From Acidocella sp. KAb 2-4 (GTDB taxonomy: Bacteria > Pseudomonadota > Alphaproteobacteria > Acetobacterales > Acetobacteraceae): a stretch of DNA of 53,224 bases. The stretch spans positions 1 to 53,224 of the forward strand of contig NZ_JAJDJU010000019.1 of the NCBI RefSeq assembly GCF_020567705.1, read 5' to 3'. Numbering within the stretch: position 1 is the stretch's first letter; each line of letters starts with the position of its first letter. This document shows, piece after piece, positions 8,639-16,320 of the stretch. The notes beneath the pieces are model-generated. The model searched no databases. It was not told where the DNA came from and was given only the letters and a program-made list of their open reading frames with translations. The position numbers and the translations under genes were made by a program.

Positions 8639-8656
8639 CTGTCATAAAACTGTCAT
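8639..8656 (+). promoter_or_regulatory. Pho box (PhoB-type operator)
   Basis: CTGTCATAAAACTGTCAT is two direct 11-base repeats, each with TGTCATA, and matches the 18-base PhoB consensus known from phosphate-starvation promoters at every position. Further TGTCATAG copies start at 8651 (within the box) and 8703. It lies upstream of the porin, so the inference is PhoB/PhoR-dependent induction of the porin when phosphate is scarce. Confidence 0.85.
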
Positions 8657-8673
8657 AGTTCCTGATTTCATTA

Positions 8674-8679
8674 TATAAT
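8674..8679 (+). promoter_or_regulatory. Candidate -10 element of the porin promoter
   Basis: TATAAT lies 17 bases after the Pho box. PhoB promoters usually have the -10 about 10-11 bases after the box, so CATTAT at 8669-8674 (12 bases after) is an alternative. Either gives a 5' leader of roughly 220 bases. Confidence 0.55.
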
Positions 8680-8713
8680 CTGATTTTAAAATTTAACACT
8701 GTTGTCATAGTTT

Positions 8714-8731
8714 TGTGGCAATCGCGCCACA
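8714..8731 (+). repeat. Inverted repeat in the porin leader
   Basis: TGTGGC and GCCACA form a perfect 6-base stem around a 6-base loop, just after the third TGTCATAG half-site. It could be an operator or an mRNA hairpin. There is no U-run, so it is not a terminator. Confidence 0.35.
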
Positions 8732-8906
8732 GTGGCGGCGGGATTATCGGCAGCCGCGCATTGGCGCATTGCTTCTCCTTTAAGATGTGGTTTTAAGGCG
8801 GCGGCGCGTTCGGTCCGGAAGGTCGGCGCGGTCCGGTTTGGGGGCCTTGGTCCCATAAAGTTACCAATTCCGCCGGGATTGCCCGGTGAACTAGGAGATG
8901 TAGTTT

Positions 8907-10271
8907 ATGCGCAAGTTACTCCTTGCCTCAGTGGCCTCGATGGGTGCGCTGGCCGCCGTGTCCGGCGCCGCGCAGGCCCAGCCGGTTAAGCCGGTGGCGC
9001 CGGCCACCATCGTCGTTCACCTGAACGGCTACTTCCAGGCTGGCTTCGATAACGTGAACTCCACCTACAACAACTACATGGGCAGCAAGCTGAGCCCGAT
9101 GGCGACCAATGGTGGCCTTCGCCTCTACCCGGGCTTCGACGCGATGACCGTCGACGGCCTTGGTTACGGTGTGCAGGTTGAGCTGCGCGACGCCTTCACC
9201 GGCGGCGGCAAGGGCGCCAACACCAGCGCCAATAGCGGCCAGGGCACCGGCAACATCTATGTGCGCCGCGCTTATGGTTACATCGGCACCCCGGATTACG
9301 GTTATGTCCGCATCGGCCAGACCGACGGCGCCTTCACCCTGGCGCAGACCGGCGTGATCGAGCAGTTCGGCGACGGCGCTCAGTGGGCCAATAACGACGA
9401 CATGGACCTCTACACCGTGCCGTCCAAGGCGCAGCCCGGCCAGTTCATCTATGCCGACGTTGGCTCGCTCTACACCACGGACAAGGTGGTGCTGATCTCC
9501 CCGGCTGTCGCCGAGCCCTATCTGGGCGGCAAGCTCTCGGCCATCTTCTCCTATGAGCCGAACAGCAACGGCCTGAAGGCTGGCTATGGCCTCAACTGCG
9601 CGGTCGCCAACAACTCCTCCCCCGGCACCTGCGCGGCGGTTGCCTCCACCAACAGCGGCAGCGTGTTCAACGCCGTTGCTCGCCGCAACACCTTCGACTT
9701 CATGGCGCAATACGCGGTCAAGCTCGGCGGTTTCGACAGCAAGATTGCCGCCGGTCTGCTGAATGGCCAGCCGGAGCGCTACACCGGCACGTACAATGCG
9801 GCCTACAACCTCGACCAGCTGCAGGTCTTCCAGGTCGGCGCGCAGACCACTTATAAGGGCCTGTTCACCGATGGTGACGCGATGACCCTGGGCGCCAACG
9901 TCAAATGGGGCCAGACCCTGGACGCCTATGCGCCGAAGCCGGTTGGCGCGCGCAACGCGTTCTCCTACATCGTTGGTGGCAACTACGTGCTTGGGCCGTA
10001 TGTGATCGGCGCCAGCTTCTGGGATAGCCAGAGCGCCGGTAACTACAACCCCTCCAAGGCCGGCACTGAGGCCCGCACCTTGTCTGAATACGGTATCGCC
10101 GCTGGCGCCAACTACGTGATCAGCAAGGATCTGAGCCTGTACGCGCAGTACATGTATGGCCACCAGCACCAGCCGGGCAACACCAACATGCCGAAGCCGA
10201 CCACCGGCACGGGCAGCAACAACAATGTTCAGATGCAGCTCGTGAGCGCCGGCGCCACCTTTAAGTGGTAA
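8907..10271 (+). CDS. Outer membrane porin, probably phosphate-starvation induced
   Basis: A 454-residue porin-type beta-barrel. It has a signal peptide (about residues 1-24, cleavage after AQA) and alternating hydrophobic/polar strands rich in Gly, Tyr, Asn and Thr (e.g. VHLNGYFQAGFDN). The C-terminus ends in an aromatic residue (ATFKW), as outer-membrane proteins need. Two cysteines about 13 residues apart in the middle (NCAV...GTCAA) may form a loop disulfide. It uses cleaner, C-ending codons than its neighbours, as a highly expressed gene would. The start is fixed by AGGAG at 8893. The Pho box upstream suggests phosphate or other anion uptake, but selectivity cannot be read from the sequence. 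A strong terminator follows. Confidence 0.9.
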   Translation: MRKLLLASVASMGALAAVSGAAQAQPVKPVAPATIVVHLNGYFQAGFDNVNSTYNNYMGSKLSPMATNGGLRLYPGFDAMTVDGLGYGVQVELRDAFTGGGKGANTSANSGQGTGNIYVRRAYGYIGTPDYGYVRIGQTDGAFTLAQTGVIEQFGDGAQWANNDDMDLYTVPSKAQPGQFIYADVGSLYTTDKVVLISPAVAEPYLGGKLSAIFSYEPNSNGLKAGYGLNCAVANNSSPGTCAAVASTNSGSVFNAVARRNTFDFMAQYAVKLGGFDSKIAAGLLNGQPERYTGTYNAAYNLDQLQVFQVGAQTTYKGLFTDGDAMTLGANVKWGQTLDAYAPKPVGARNAFSYIVGGNYVLGPYVIGASFWDSQSAGNYNPSKAGTEARTLSEYGIAAGANYVISKDLSLYAQYMYGHQHQPGNTNMPKPTTGTGSNNNVQMQLVSAGATFKW

Positions 10272-10299
10272 TCGCCTAACTCCGGTCACAGCACAGAGA

Positions 10300-10327
10300 G
10301 GGTGGCGGGCAACCGCCACCCTTTTTT
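10300..10327 (+). terminator. Rho-independent terminator after the porin
   Basis: The stem GGGTGGCGG/CCGCCACCC (9 pairs, GCAA tetraloop) is followed by six T residues. Confidence 0.93.
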
Positions 10328-10408
10328 GCGCCCATTACCATCCGGCCCTTGGCGAGGCCCGGCGCCAAGGCTAAAGAACGTGCAGATTTAGGGTTTTGGA
10401 GAGCTGAT

Positions 10409-10939
10409 TTGCGGATCTTGAAAAAAACGGCCCTGCCCGCCGGATTGCTGCTGGGCACTCTGGCGCTGAACGCATGCAGCGGCGTCAAAACCAGCCAGGC
10501 GGACATCAATAACCCCGAGACCAAGGGGCTGCCCCCAGGCCAGACCGGCGAGGGCGCCCCGCTCTTCACCTTCGGCAAGAACAGCGGCGGCGGCAATGGC
10601 GGCGGCACCACCCAGATCCAGGTCAACGCCTATCTGTGGCGGGCCACGCTGAACACGCTGTCCTTCATGCCGCTGGTCTCGGCTGACCCGTTCGGCGGCG
10701 TCATCATCACCGATTGGTACACTCCGCCCGCCTCGCCGGGCGAGCGGTTCAAGGTCAACGCCTATATCCTCAGCCGCCAACTCACGGCGGATGCGGTGCA
10801 GGTGAGCGTGTTCCACCAGGTCAACCAGGGCGGCCAGTGGGTGGACAGCCCGGCCGATCCCTCCGTCGCCTCGGGGCTTGAGGACCGCATCCTCGCCCAG
10901 GCGGCCGATCTGCAGGCCGCGGCCAAAAACGCGCAGTAA
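10409..10939 (+). CDS. DUF3576 family lipoprotein
   Basis: A 176-residue exported lipoprotein. The N-terminus is MRILKKTALPAG, then a hydrophobic stretch and the lipobox LNAC with Cys23 as lipidation site, then a Gly/Asn-rich linker (about 57-68). A conserved domain follows with VNAYLWRATLNTLSF and ADPFGGVIITDWYTPP, which I recognise as DUF3576, a domain of unknown function common in alphaproteobacteria. The start is TTG at 10409, chosen because GGAGAG lies 5 bases upstream and it gives a clean lipoprotein signal; an in-frame upstream start at 10349 would add 20 residues. It lies between two terminators, so it is probably monocistronic. Confidence 0.85.
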   Translation: MRILKKTALPAGLLLGTLALNACSGVKTSQADINNPETKGLPPGQTGEGAPLFTFGKNSGGGNGGGTTQIQVNAYLWRATLNTLSFMPLVSADPFGGVIITDWYTPPASPGERFKVNAYILSRQLTADAVQVSVFHQVNQGGQWVDSPADPSVASGLEDRILAQAADLQAAAKNAQ

Positions 10940-10958
10940 CATCGCGGGCCAACCAACC

Positions 10959-10991
10959 GGGCCGGGGGCGTCACGCTCCCGGCCCTTTTTT
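10959..10991 (+). terminator. Rho-independent terminator after the DUF3576 gene
   Basis: A GC-rich stem (GGGCCGGG with CCCGGCCC) is followed by six T residues. The T-run overlaps the stop codon of the convergent ROK kinase gene. The other strand has no T-run, so it works rightward only. Confidence 0.9.
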
Positions 10992-11883
10992 ATGCCGGCC
11001 AGAGCCACGCCGCGCCGCGCACGCCCGAGGAATCGCCATGCCGGGCGCGCATGATGTTGGGGCTGAACGCGTCGGAAAAAATATAGGGGCGCATCAGCCC
11101 GGGCAGCTGGTCATAAAGATGCGCCATGTTCGAGAGCCCGCCGCCCAGCACGATGGCGTCCGGGTCGAGCACATTGGTGATGCTGGCCAGCGCGCGGGCC
11201 AGCCGGTCGGCATGCAGCGCCAGCGCCGCCTGCGCCTTGGCCTCGCCCGCGGCGGCGCGGGCCGGAATGGTGGTGGCGTCGCGCGCGGCGGGGCCGTCGC
11301 ATTCGCGCGCCAGGGCCGGGCCGGCCAGATACAGCTCCAGGCAGCCCACCTGCCCGCACCAGCAGCGGCGCAGCGGCATTTCCTCGGCCCGTGGCCAGGG
11401 CAGCGGGGTGTGGCCGAACTCCCCGGCCAGGCGGTGCCGCCCCTCCACCAGCCGGCCATTGACGACGATGCCACCGCCGCAGCCCGTGCCGATGATCACG
11501 CCGAACACCACGGCGCAGCCCGCGGCCGCGCCATCCGACGCCTCGGAGAGCGCGAAGCAATTCGCGTCATTGGCCACGCGCACCGCGCGCCCGAGCAGCG
11601 CGGCGAGATCCTGGTCGAACGGATGCCCGTTCAGCGCGTTGGAGTTGGCGTTTTTCACCAGCCCGGTGGCGGGCGAGATGCAGCCCGGAATGCCGACGCC
11701 GACACTGGCCTTCACCCCGGCCTCGGCCTCGGCCCCGCGCACCAGCGCGGCGATCATCTCCAACGCCGCGCCATAGCCGGCGGGGGTTGGCGCGCGGCGG
11801 CGCAGAATCTCCTCGCCCCCAGGGCCGAGCAGCAGGATTTCGGTTTTGGTGCCGCCAAGATCGATGCCGATGCGATAGCTCAT
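10990..11883 (-). CDS. ROK family sugar kinase, fructokinase-like
   Basis: A 297-residue ROK kinase that most likely phosphorylates fructose or another hexose. The N-terminal phosphate-binding motif is IGIDLGGTKTE (about 5-15). GTGCGGGIV and the catalytic NDANCFALSE region follow, and GHTPLPWP with a CxCGxxGCxE zinc motif (CWCGQVGCLE) is in the middle. The ATG at 11883 gives the canonical MSYRIGIDLGG start, with AGGGGA about 10 bases upstream. It is divergent from the TusA-like gene. Substrate among fructose, mannose, glucose or glucosamine is uncertain. Confidence 0.88.
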   Translation of the reverse strand: MSYRIGIDLGGTKTEILLLGPGGEEILRRRAPTPAGYGAALEMIAALVRGAEAEAGVKASVGVGIPGCISPATGLVKNANSNALNGHPFDQDLAALLGRAVRVANDANCFALSEASDGAAAGCAVVFGVIIGTGCGGGIVVNGRLVEGRHRLAGEFGHTPLPWPRAEEMPLRRCWCGQVGCLELYLAGPALARECDGPAARDATTIPARAAAGEAKAQAALALHADRLARALASITNVLDPDAIVLGGGLSNMAHLYDQLPGLMRPYIFSDAFSPNIMRARHGDSSGVRGAAWLWPA

Positions 11884-11946
11884 GGCGCTGTCATCCCCTG
11901 TTTTCATGCCTTGCTCAAGTCCGCGTCCCGGCGCATGTTCGTTGGC

Positions 11947-12177
11947 ATGGGTGAACGTCTGATCGATGCGCAATATCAAAAATCGCCAATCCCCGTGCTG
12001 CGCGCCGCTAGGGCGTTGCGCGGGATGGAGCCGGGGGAGAAGCTGCGAATCCTCGCCACCGACCCTGCCGCCGTCGCCGATGTCCGCGAATTCTGCCTCG
12101 CCGCCGGGCACGCCCTGATCGCCGCCAGCGAGAGCCGCGGCGTGTTCAGTTTTTCCGTGAAGCGGGGAGACACCTGA
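11947..12177 (+). CDS. TusA/SirA-like protein lacking the catalytic cysteine
   Basis: A 76-residue protein with the TusA fold pattern: a short start, LIDAQYQKSPIPVLRAARAL, GEKLRILATDPAAVADV, FCLAAGHALI and a final GVFSFSVKR strand. In sulfur-carrier TusA proteins the motif is CPxP, and the Cys carries the persulfide. Here it is SPIP, Ser at about residue 15 (codon TCG), so classic sulfur transfer cannot work. One other Cys lies in REFCLAAGH. An ATG at 11935 could extend it by 4 residues. It overlaps the HDAC-like gene by one base and heads the run to xseB and ispA. Confidence 0.85.
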   Translation: MGERLIDAQYQKSPIPVLRAARALRGMEPGEKLRILATDPAAVADVREFCLAAGHALIAASESRGVFSFSVKRGDT

Positions 12178-13103
12178 TGAGCGTGGCGCTGTTCACCCAC
12201 CCGGCCGCGCTGGCGCACGACACCGGCTATGAGCATCCGGAATGCGCCGAGCGCATACGCGCCGTGCTGCGCGCGCTGGAGGCGCCGGAATTTTCCACCC
12301 TGCTGCGCGAGCTGGCGCCCCAGGCCACCACCGCCCAGCTCAAGGCCGTGCACGACCCCGATTATGTGGACGCGATCTTCGCCATGCCGCGCGACCGCGA
12401 GACGGTGATCGACGGCGACACCGTGTTCAACAGCGGCACGCTGGAGGCGGCCTTGCGCTCGGCCGGCGGCGCCTGCGCGGCGGTGGACGCGGTGTTCGAG
12501 GGCTGGGCCGAGGCTGGCTTCGTCGCCATGCGCCCGCCCGGCCATCATGCCGAGATCGACCGCGCCATGGGCTTCTGCTTCTTCAACAACGCGGCCGTGG
12601 CGGCGCTGCACGCGCGGGCGCGCTGGGGCATCACCCGTGTTGCCGTGGTCGATTTCGACGTGCATCACGGCAACGGCACGCAACATATGTTCAGCGCCGA
12701 TCCGGGGCTGTTCTACGCCTCCACGCACCAGACCGGCAGCTTCCCCGGCACGGGCGCGGCCACCGAGCGCGGGGTGGCCAACAACATCATCAACGTGCCG
12801 CTGATGCCCGGCGCCACGGGCGAGGTGTTCCGCGGCGTGTGGGAGACGCAGATCCTGCCTCGGCTGCGGGATTTCGCGCCCGAGCTGCTGATCATCTCCG
12901 CCGGGTTCGACGCCCATGCCGCCGATCCGCTGGCGCAGCTGCGCCTGCGCGAGGCCGATTTCGCCTGGGTGACCACGGCGCTGCTGGAGGTGGCGGATGC
13001 CACCTGCCCGAAGCGTGTGGTCTCGTTGCTCGAAGGCGGGTATGATCTCAATGCTCTGGCGCAGAGCGCCGCCGCCCATGTGCGGGCGTTGATGCGGTTG
13101 TGA
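12177..13103 (+). CDS. Histone deacetylase family (AcuC/HDAC-like) amidohydrolase
   Basis: A 308-residue zinc-dependent deacetylase of the arginase/deacetylase fold. It has the paired histidines His123-His124 (RPPGHHAE), zinc ligands Asp161 and His163 (DFDVHHGNG) and Asp245 (SAGFDAH), and the catalytic tyrosine Tyr289 in LEGGYD. All key residues are present, so it should be active. Bacterial members act on acetylpolyamines, acetylated proteins or acetoin-pathway substrates; which applies here is unknown. It overlaps the TusA-like stop by one base, and xseB follows after 30 bases. Confidence 0.92.
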   Translation: MSVALFTHPAALAHDTGYEHPECAERIRAVLRALEAPEFSTLLRELAPQATTAQLKAVHDPDYVDAIFAMPRDRETVIDGDTVFNSGTLEAALRSAGGACAAVDAVFEGWAEAGFVAMRPPGHHAEIDRAMGFCFFNNAAVAALHARARWGITRVAVVDFDVHHGNGTQHMFSADPGLFYASTHQTGSFPGTGAATERGVANNIINVPLMPGATGEVFRGVWETQILPRLRDFAPELLIISAGFDAHAADPLAQLRLREADFAWVTTALLEVADATCPKRVVSLLEGGYDLNALAQSAAAHVRALMRL

Positions 13104-13133
13104 TTTTCGCCCCGCCCCTGTAGGTGAACGGCC

Positions 13134-13370
13134 ATGACCAAGAATGCCGATATTGCCGCGATGTCGTTCGAGGATGCCCTGGCCGCGCTGGAAGCGATCG
13201 TGCGCGGGCTGGAATCCGGCCAGCAGAAGCTGGAGGACGCCATCGCCGCTTATGAGCGCGGCGCCGCGCTGAAGGCGCATTGCGAAGAAAAGCTGGCGCA
13301 GGCCGAGGCGCGCGTGCAGGCCATCGTGGCCCGCGCCGATGGCGCGCTGACCCTGAAGAACGAGGACTGA
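13134..13370 (+). CDS. xseB: Exodeoxyribonuclease VII small subunit
   Basis: A 78-residue, all-helical, acidic protein with the family core FEDALAALEAIVRGLESGQQKLEDAIAAYERG, split here by Gly/Gln at the turn. It binds XseA (encoded outside this window) to degrade single-stranded DNA. AGGTGA lies 7 bases before the ATG. It sits 3 bases before ispA, a linkage common in proteobacteria. Confidence 0.95.
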   Translation: MTKNADIAAMSFEDALAALEAIVRGLESGQQKLEDAIAAYERGAALKAHCEEKLAQAEARVQAIVARADGALTLKNED

Positions 13371-13373
13371 CCC

Positions 13374-14279
13374 ATGGCGCAAACGCCGCATAAGGACGCC
13401 CTGGCCGAAGCCATGGCGGAAACCGCCCGCCTGGTGGAAGCACAGCTCGACGCGCTGCTGCCCGTGCCCGAAACCGCCGAGGCCAAGCTGATCGAGGCCA
13501 TGCGCTACGCCGTGCTGAATGGCGGCAAGCGCCTGCGCGCCTTTTTGGTGATGGAGGTGGCGAAGCTGTTCGCGGTGAACAAGACCTGCGCCGCGCGCGT
13601 CGCCGCCGCGGTGGAGATGCTGCACGCCTATTCGCTGGTGCATGACGATTTGCCCGCCATGGACGACGACGATCTGCGCCGCGGCCAGCCGAGCTGCCAC
13701 AAGAAATTCGACGAAGCGACCGCCATTCTGGCCGGCGACGCTTTGCAGACCCGCGCCTTCGAGGTGCTGGCCGAGCCCGATACCCATGACGATGCCGAGG
13801 CGCGCTGCGAGCTGGTGCTGGCGCTGGCCGCAGCCTCGGGCATGCGCGGCATGGTCGGCGGACAGATGATCGACATGGAATCCGAGGGCAAGCAGCTCAA
13901 CGGCGCCGAGATCACCCGGCTGCAGGCGCTCAAGACCGGGCGGCTGATCCAGTTCGCGGCCGAGGCCGGGGCTATTCTCGGCCGCGCCTCCGCGCCGCAG
14001 CGCCATGTCATCGCCGCCTACGGGCGCGAGCTGGGCGGCGCCTTCCAGATTTATGACGACGTGCTGGACGAGATCGCCGATGCCGCCACGCTGGGCAAGA
14101 CGGCGGGCAAGGATCTGGCGCAAGGCAAGGCGACCATGGTCTCCATCCTGGGGCTGGAGCGCGCCAAGGCGCAGGCCGAGCTGATGGCCGAGCAGGCCGC
14201 CGGGCATCTGGAGAGCTTTGGCGAAAAGGCCGATCTGCTCAAGGCCCTGGCCCGCTTCACGGTCAGCCGCAAGAACTGA
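13374..14279 (+). CDS. ispA: Farnesyl diphosphate synthase
   Basis: A 301-residue prenyl synthase that builds FPP from IPP and DMAPP/GPP. The first Asp-rich motif is Asp91-Asp92-Leu-Pro-Ala-Met-Asp97-Asp98 in VHDDLPAMDDDDLRRG, and the second is Asp228-Asp229-Val-Leu-Asp232 after FQIY. The four-residue spacing between aspartates and the length fit bacterial FPP synthase. It follows xseB at 3 bases and ends at a bidirectional terminator facing shc. In this locus its product feeds HpnD directly. Geranylgeranyl synthase activity is a less likely alternative. Confidence 0.94.
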   Translation: MAQTPHKDALAEAMAETARLVEAQLDALLPVPETAEAKLIEAMRYAVLNGGKRLRAFLVMEVAKLFAVNKTCAARVAAAVEMLHAYSLVHDDLPAMDDDDLRRGQPSCHKKFDEATAILAGDALQTRAFEVLAEPDTHDDAEARCELVLALAAASGMRGMVGGQMIDMESEGKQLNGAEITRLQALKTGRLIQFAAEAGAILGRASAPQRHVIAAYGRELGGAFQIYDDVLDEIADAATLGKTAGKDLAQGKATMVSILGLERAKAQAELMAEQAAGHLESFGEKADLLKALARFTVSRKN

Positions 14280-14303
14280 GCCGGCGCGGCGAAGATTCGC
14301 TAT

Positions 14304-14334
14304 AAAAAAGGCCCCGCGCGCGGGGCCTTTTTTT
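14304..14334. terminator. Bidirectional terminator between ispA and shc
   Basis: A perfect palindrome: GGCCCCGCG/CGCGGGGCC flanked by six A residues on the left and seven T residues on the right. It provides a stem plus U-run on both strands and serves the convergent ispA and shc genes. Confidence 0.95.
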
Positions 14335-14344
14335 GTGCCGAGGG

Positions 14345-16258
14345 TCAGAACCCGTATTTCACGACCCGGTCATTGCTGGCCATCAGCTGCTTGTAGCGGC
14401 TGAGCGCCAGCAGCGGGAAGAAGCGCGGATAGCCGTGATATTTCAGGTAGAACACGCGCGGGAAGCCGACAGCGTTATAGGCCTGCTCGGTCCAGCTGCC
14501 CTGGTCGTCCTGCGCCGCCTGCAAGAATGCGATGCCCCGGCGCACGGCGTCGTGGTCGGCCAGCCCCGCCGCCATCAGCCCGATCACCGCCCAGGCCGTC
14601 TGGCTGGGCAGGCTTTGCGCGGCATAGCCCTGGAACTCGCCGGGCGGGGCGTCGGCATAGCTCTCGCAATCCTCGCCCCAGCCGCCATCCGCGCGCTGTT
14701 TCGAGATCAGCCACGCCGTCGCGCGTGTCACCATCGGGTCGTCATGAGCCACCCCGGCGGCGTTGAGCGCGCACAGCACCGACCATGTGCCGTAAATATA
14801 ATTCGTGCCCCAGCGGCCAAACCAGGAACCGTCGGGCTTTTGCGTCTCGCGCAGATATTGGATCCCGCGTTCGATTGCCGGGCGGTCTTCCGGATAGCCG
14901 AGCTGGGCCAGGAACGAGATGCAGCGGGCGGAGACATCCTCGGTCGGCGGGTCCAGCAGCGCGCCATGGTCCGCGAAGGGAATGTGGTTGAGGTATTGGC
15001 GGTCGTTGTTGATGTCGAACGCGCCCCAGGCCCCGTTGGTGGATTGCATGCCGATGATCCACTCGCGCGCGCGAGAGATGGATTCCGCGTATTTCGGGTC
15101 GCCGGTGCGGTGCAGCAGCATCCCGGCCACGGCGGTGTCGTCCACGTCCGGGTAGTGCGGATTGGCGTATTGGAAGGCCCAGCCGCCCGGCCGCGTGCCC
15201 GGCGTGTTATCCGCCCAGTCGCCCACCACATCCAGCACCTGGCGGGGGATCAGCCAGTCGCACCCGGCCTTGGCCGCGTCCACCGCGCCGGCTTCCAGCA
15301 GCGCATGCCCGGCCAGGGCGGTGTCCCACACCGGGGAGAGGCAGGGCTGGCAATAGGCTTCGTCGTCCTTGATGACGAGCAGCTTCTTCACCGAGCCCAT
15401 GGCGATGTCGAAATGCTCTTTGTCGCCAAGATGGTCGAACATCATCGCCGCATTCGCCATGGCCGGGTAGATCGCGCCCAGCCCGTCCTCGCCGTTCAGC
15501 CGCTCAATGGTCCAGGCGATCGCCTTGCGGATCGCCTTGTCGCGGTAGGCGGCGGGGAAATGCGGCTCCACCACGCGCAGCAGCGAGTCCAGCCCCTTGA
15601 AGAAATACCCCCAGGGCGATTTATACGGGCCGCGGATCCAGTCCTTGATCTGCGCCTGCGGGCGGGTGAAGAGTTCATCCACGAACACCTTGCGCGGGTT
15701 GCGCGCCACCGGCTTCTTCGCGGTCAGATACATCAGCGGCGTCATCACCGTGCGCGACCAATACGACACTTTGCGCATGTTGATGGGGAACCAAGGCGGC
15801 ATCAGCATCAGCTCGATGGGCACCACCGGGCAGGCCTCCCACGGCGCGGCGCCGAACAAGGCGAGCTGGATGCGGGTGAACACGTTGGCGCGCTCCGCCC
15901 CGCCATGCGCCAGGATCGCCGCGCGCGCCTTGCGCATATGCGGCGCCTCCGGGGAGTCGCCGATGATCTTGAGCGCGTAATAGGCCTTCACGCTGGCCGA
16001 GAGGTCGAATTTGCCGCCATGGAAGAGCGGCCAGCCGCCGGGGTTGGTGGCATGGTCGCCCTGGATCCGGCGCAGGTAATTGCCGATTTTCTGTTGCAGC
16101 GTCTCGTCGATCTGGTCGAGATAATGCTCCAGCAGCACATATTCGGCCGGGATGGTGGCATCGGCCTCCAACTCGTAGCACAGATGCCCGTCCGGCCGCT
16201 GTTCGCTGGCAAGAGTGGCTTTGGCGCGGTCGATCGCGGTGTCGAGAATGGCGTTCAT
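14345..16258 (-). CDS. shc: Squalene-hopene cyclase
   Basis: A 637-residue triterpene cyclase that converts squalene to hopene/hopanol at the inner membrane. The catalytic DxDD motif is Asp371-Val-Asp373-Asp374 (PDVDDTAVAGM). Several QW-type repeats are visible, for example QSTNGAWG, QKPDGSWFGRWG, QRADGGWGE and QDDQGSWTEQA in the C-terminal half. The ATG at 16258 gives the usual MNAILDTAIDRAKATL start; the frame runs 32 codons further without a good ribosome site. It is separate from hpnA-E and divergent from a methyltransferase 62 bases away. Confidence 0.96.
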   Translation of the reverse strand: MNAILDTAIDRAKATLASEQRPDGHLCYELEADATIPAEYVLLEHYLDQIDETLQQKIGNYLRRIQGDHATNPGGWPLFHGGKFDLSASVKAYYALKIIGDSPEAPHMRKARAAILAHGGAERANVFTRIQLALFGAAPWEACPVVPIELMLMPPWFPINMRKVSYWSRTVMTPLMYLTAKKPVARNPRKVFVDELFTRPQAQIKDWIRGPYKSPWGYFFKGLDSLLRVVEPHFPAAYRDKAIRKAIAWTIERLNGEDGLGAIYPAMANAAMMFDHLGDKEHFDIAMGSVKKLLVIKDDEAYCQPCLSPVWDTALAGHALLEAGAVDAAKAGCDWLIPRQVLDVVGDWADNTPGTRPGGWAFQYANPHYPDVDDTAVAGMLLHRTGDPKYAESISRAREWIIGMQSTNGAWGAFDINNDRQYLNHIPFADHGALLDPPTEDVSARCISFLAQLGYPEDRPAIERGIQYLRETQKPDGSWFGRWGTNYIYGTWSVLCALNAAGVAHDDPMVTRATAWLISKQRADGGWGEDCESYADAPPGEFQGYAAQSLPSQTAWAVIGLMAAGLADHDAVRRGIAFLQAAQDDQGSWTEQAYNAVGFPRVFYLKYHGYPRFFPLLALSRYKQLMASNDRVVKYGF

Positions 16259-16320
16259 GACCCGGCTTTGACAAATTTTGCCGCGGATTGCCAGTGCGGC
16301 ACGGCGGAAACGAGGGAAAC

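Larger units (their letters stand above)
8591..8906 (+). other. 316-base non-coding porin upstream region
   Basis: This is the longest gene-free stretch. Bases 8600-8715 are strikingly AT-rich for this genome and hold a Pho box, a third TGTCATAG half-site at 8703-8710 and a TATAAT hexamer. The right half is GC-rich leader, with an inverted repeat at 8714-8731. The AGGAG ribosome site at 8893-8897 precedes the porin ATG. A small open frame from 8732 into the porin has no coding support. Confidence 0.8.

Noticed and set aside
8732-8989. Small open frame in the porin leader
   Set aside because: It runs into the porin in another frame, has no ribosome site and encodes no recognisable pattern.
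8928-10319. 463-codon open frame antisense to the porin
   Set aside because: It mirrors the porin codon for codon, has no ribosome site or recognisable domain, and the sense frame has a clear signal peptide and barrel. GC-rich sequence produces such shadows.
16268-16273. TTGACA as a -35 box for the methyltransferase
   Set aside because: A perfect hexamer, but no acceptable -10 lies 16-18 bases downstream, so I did not call a promoter.
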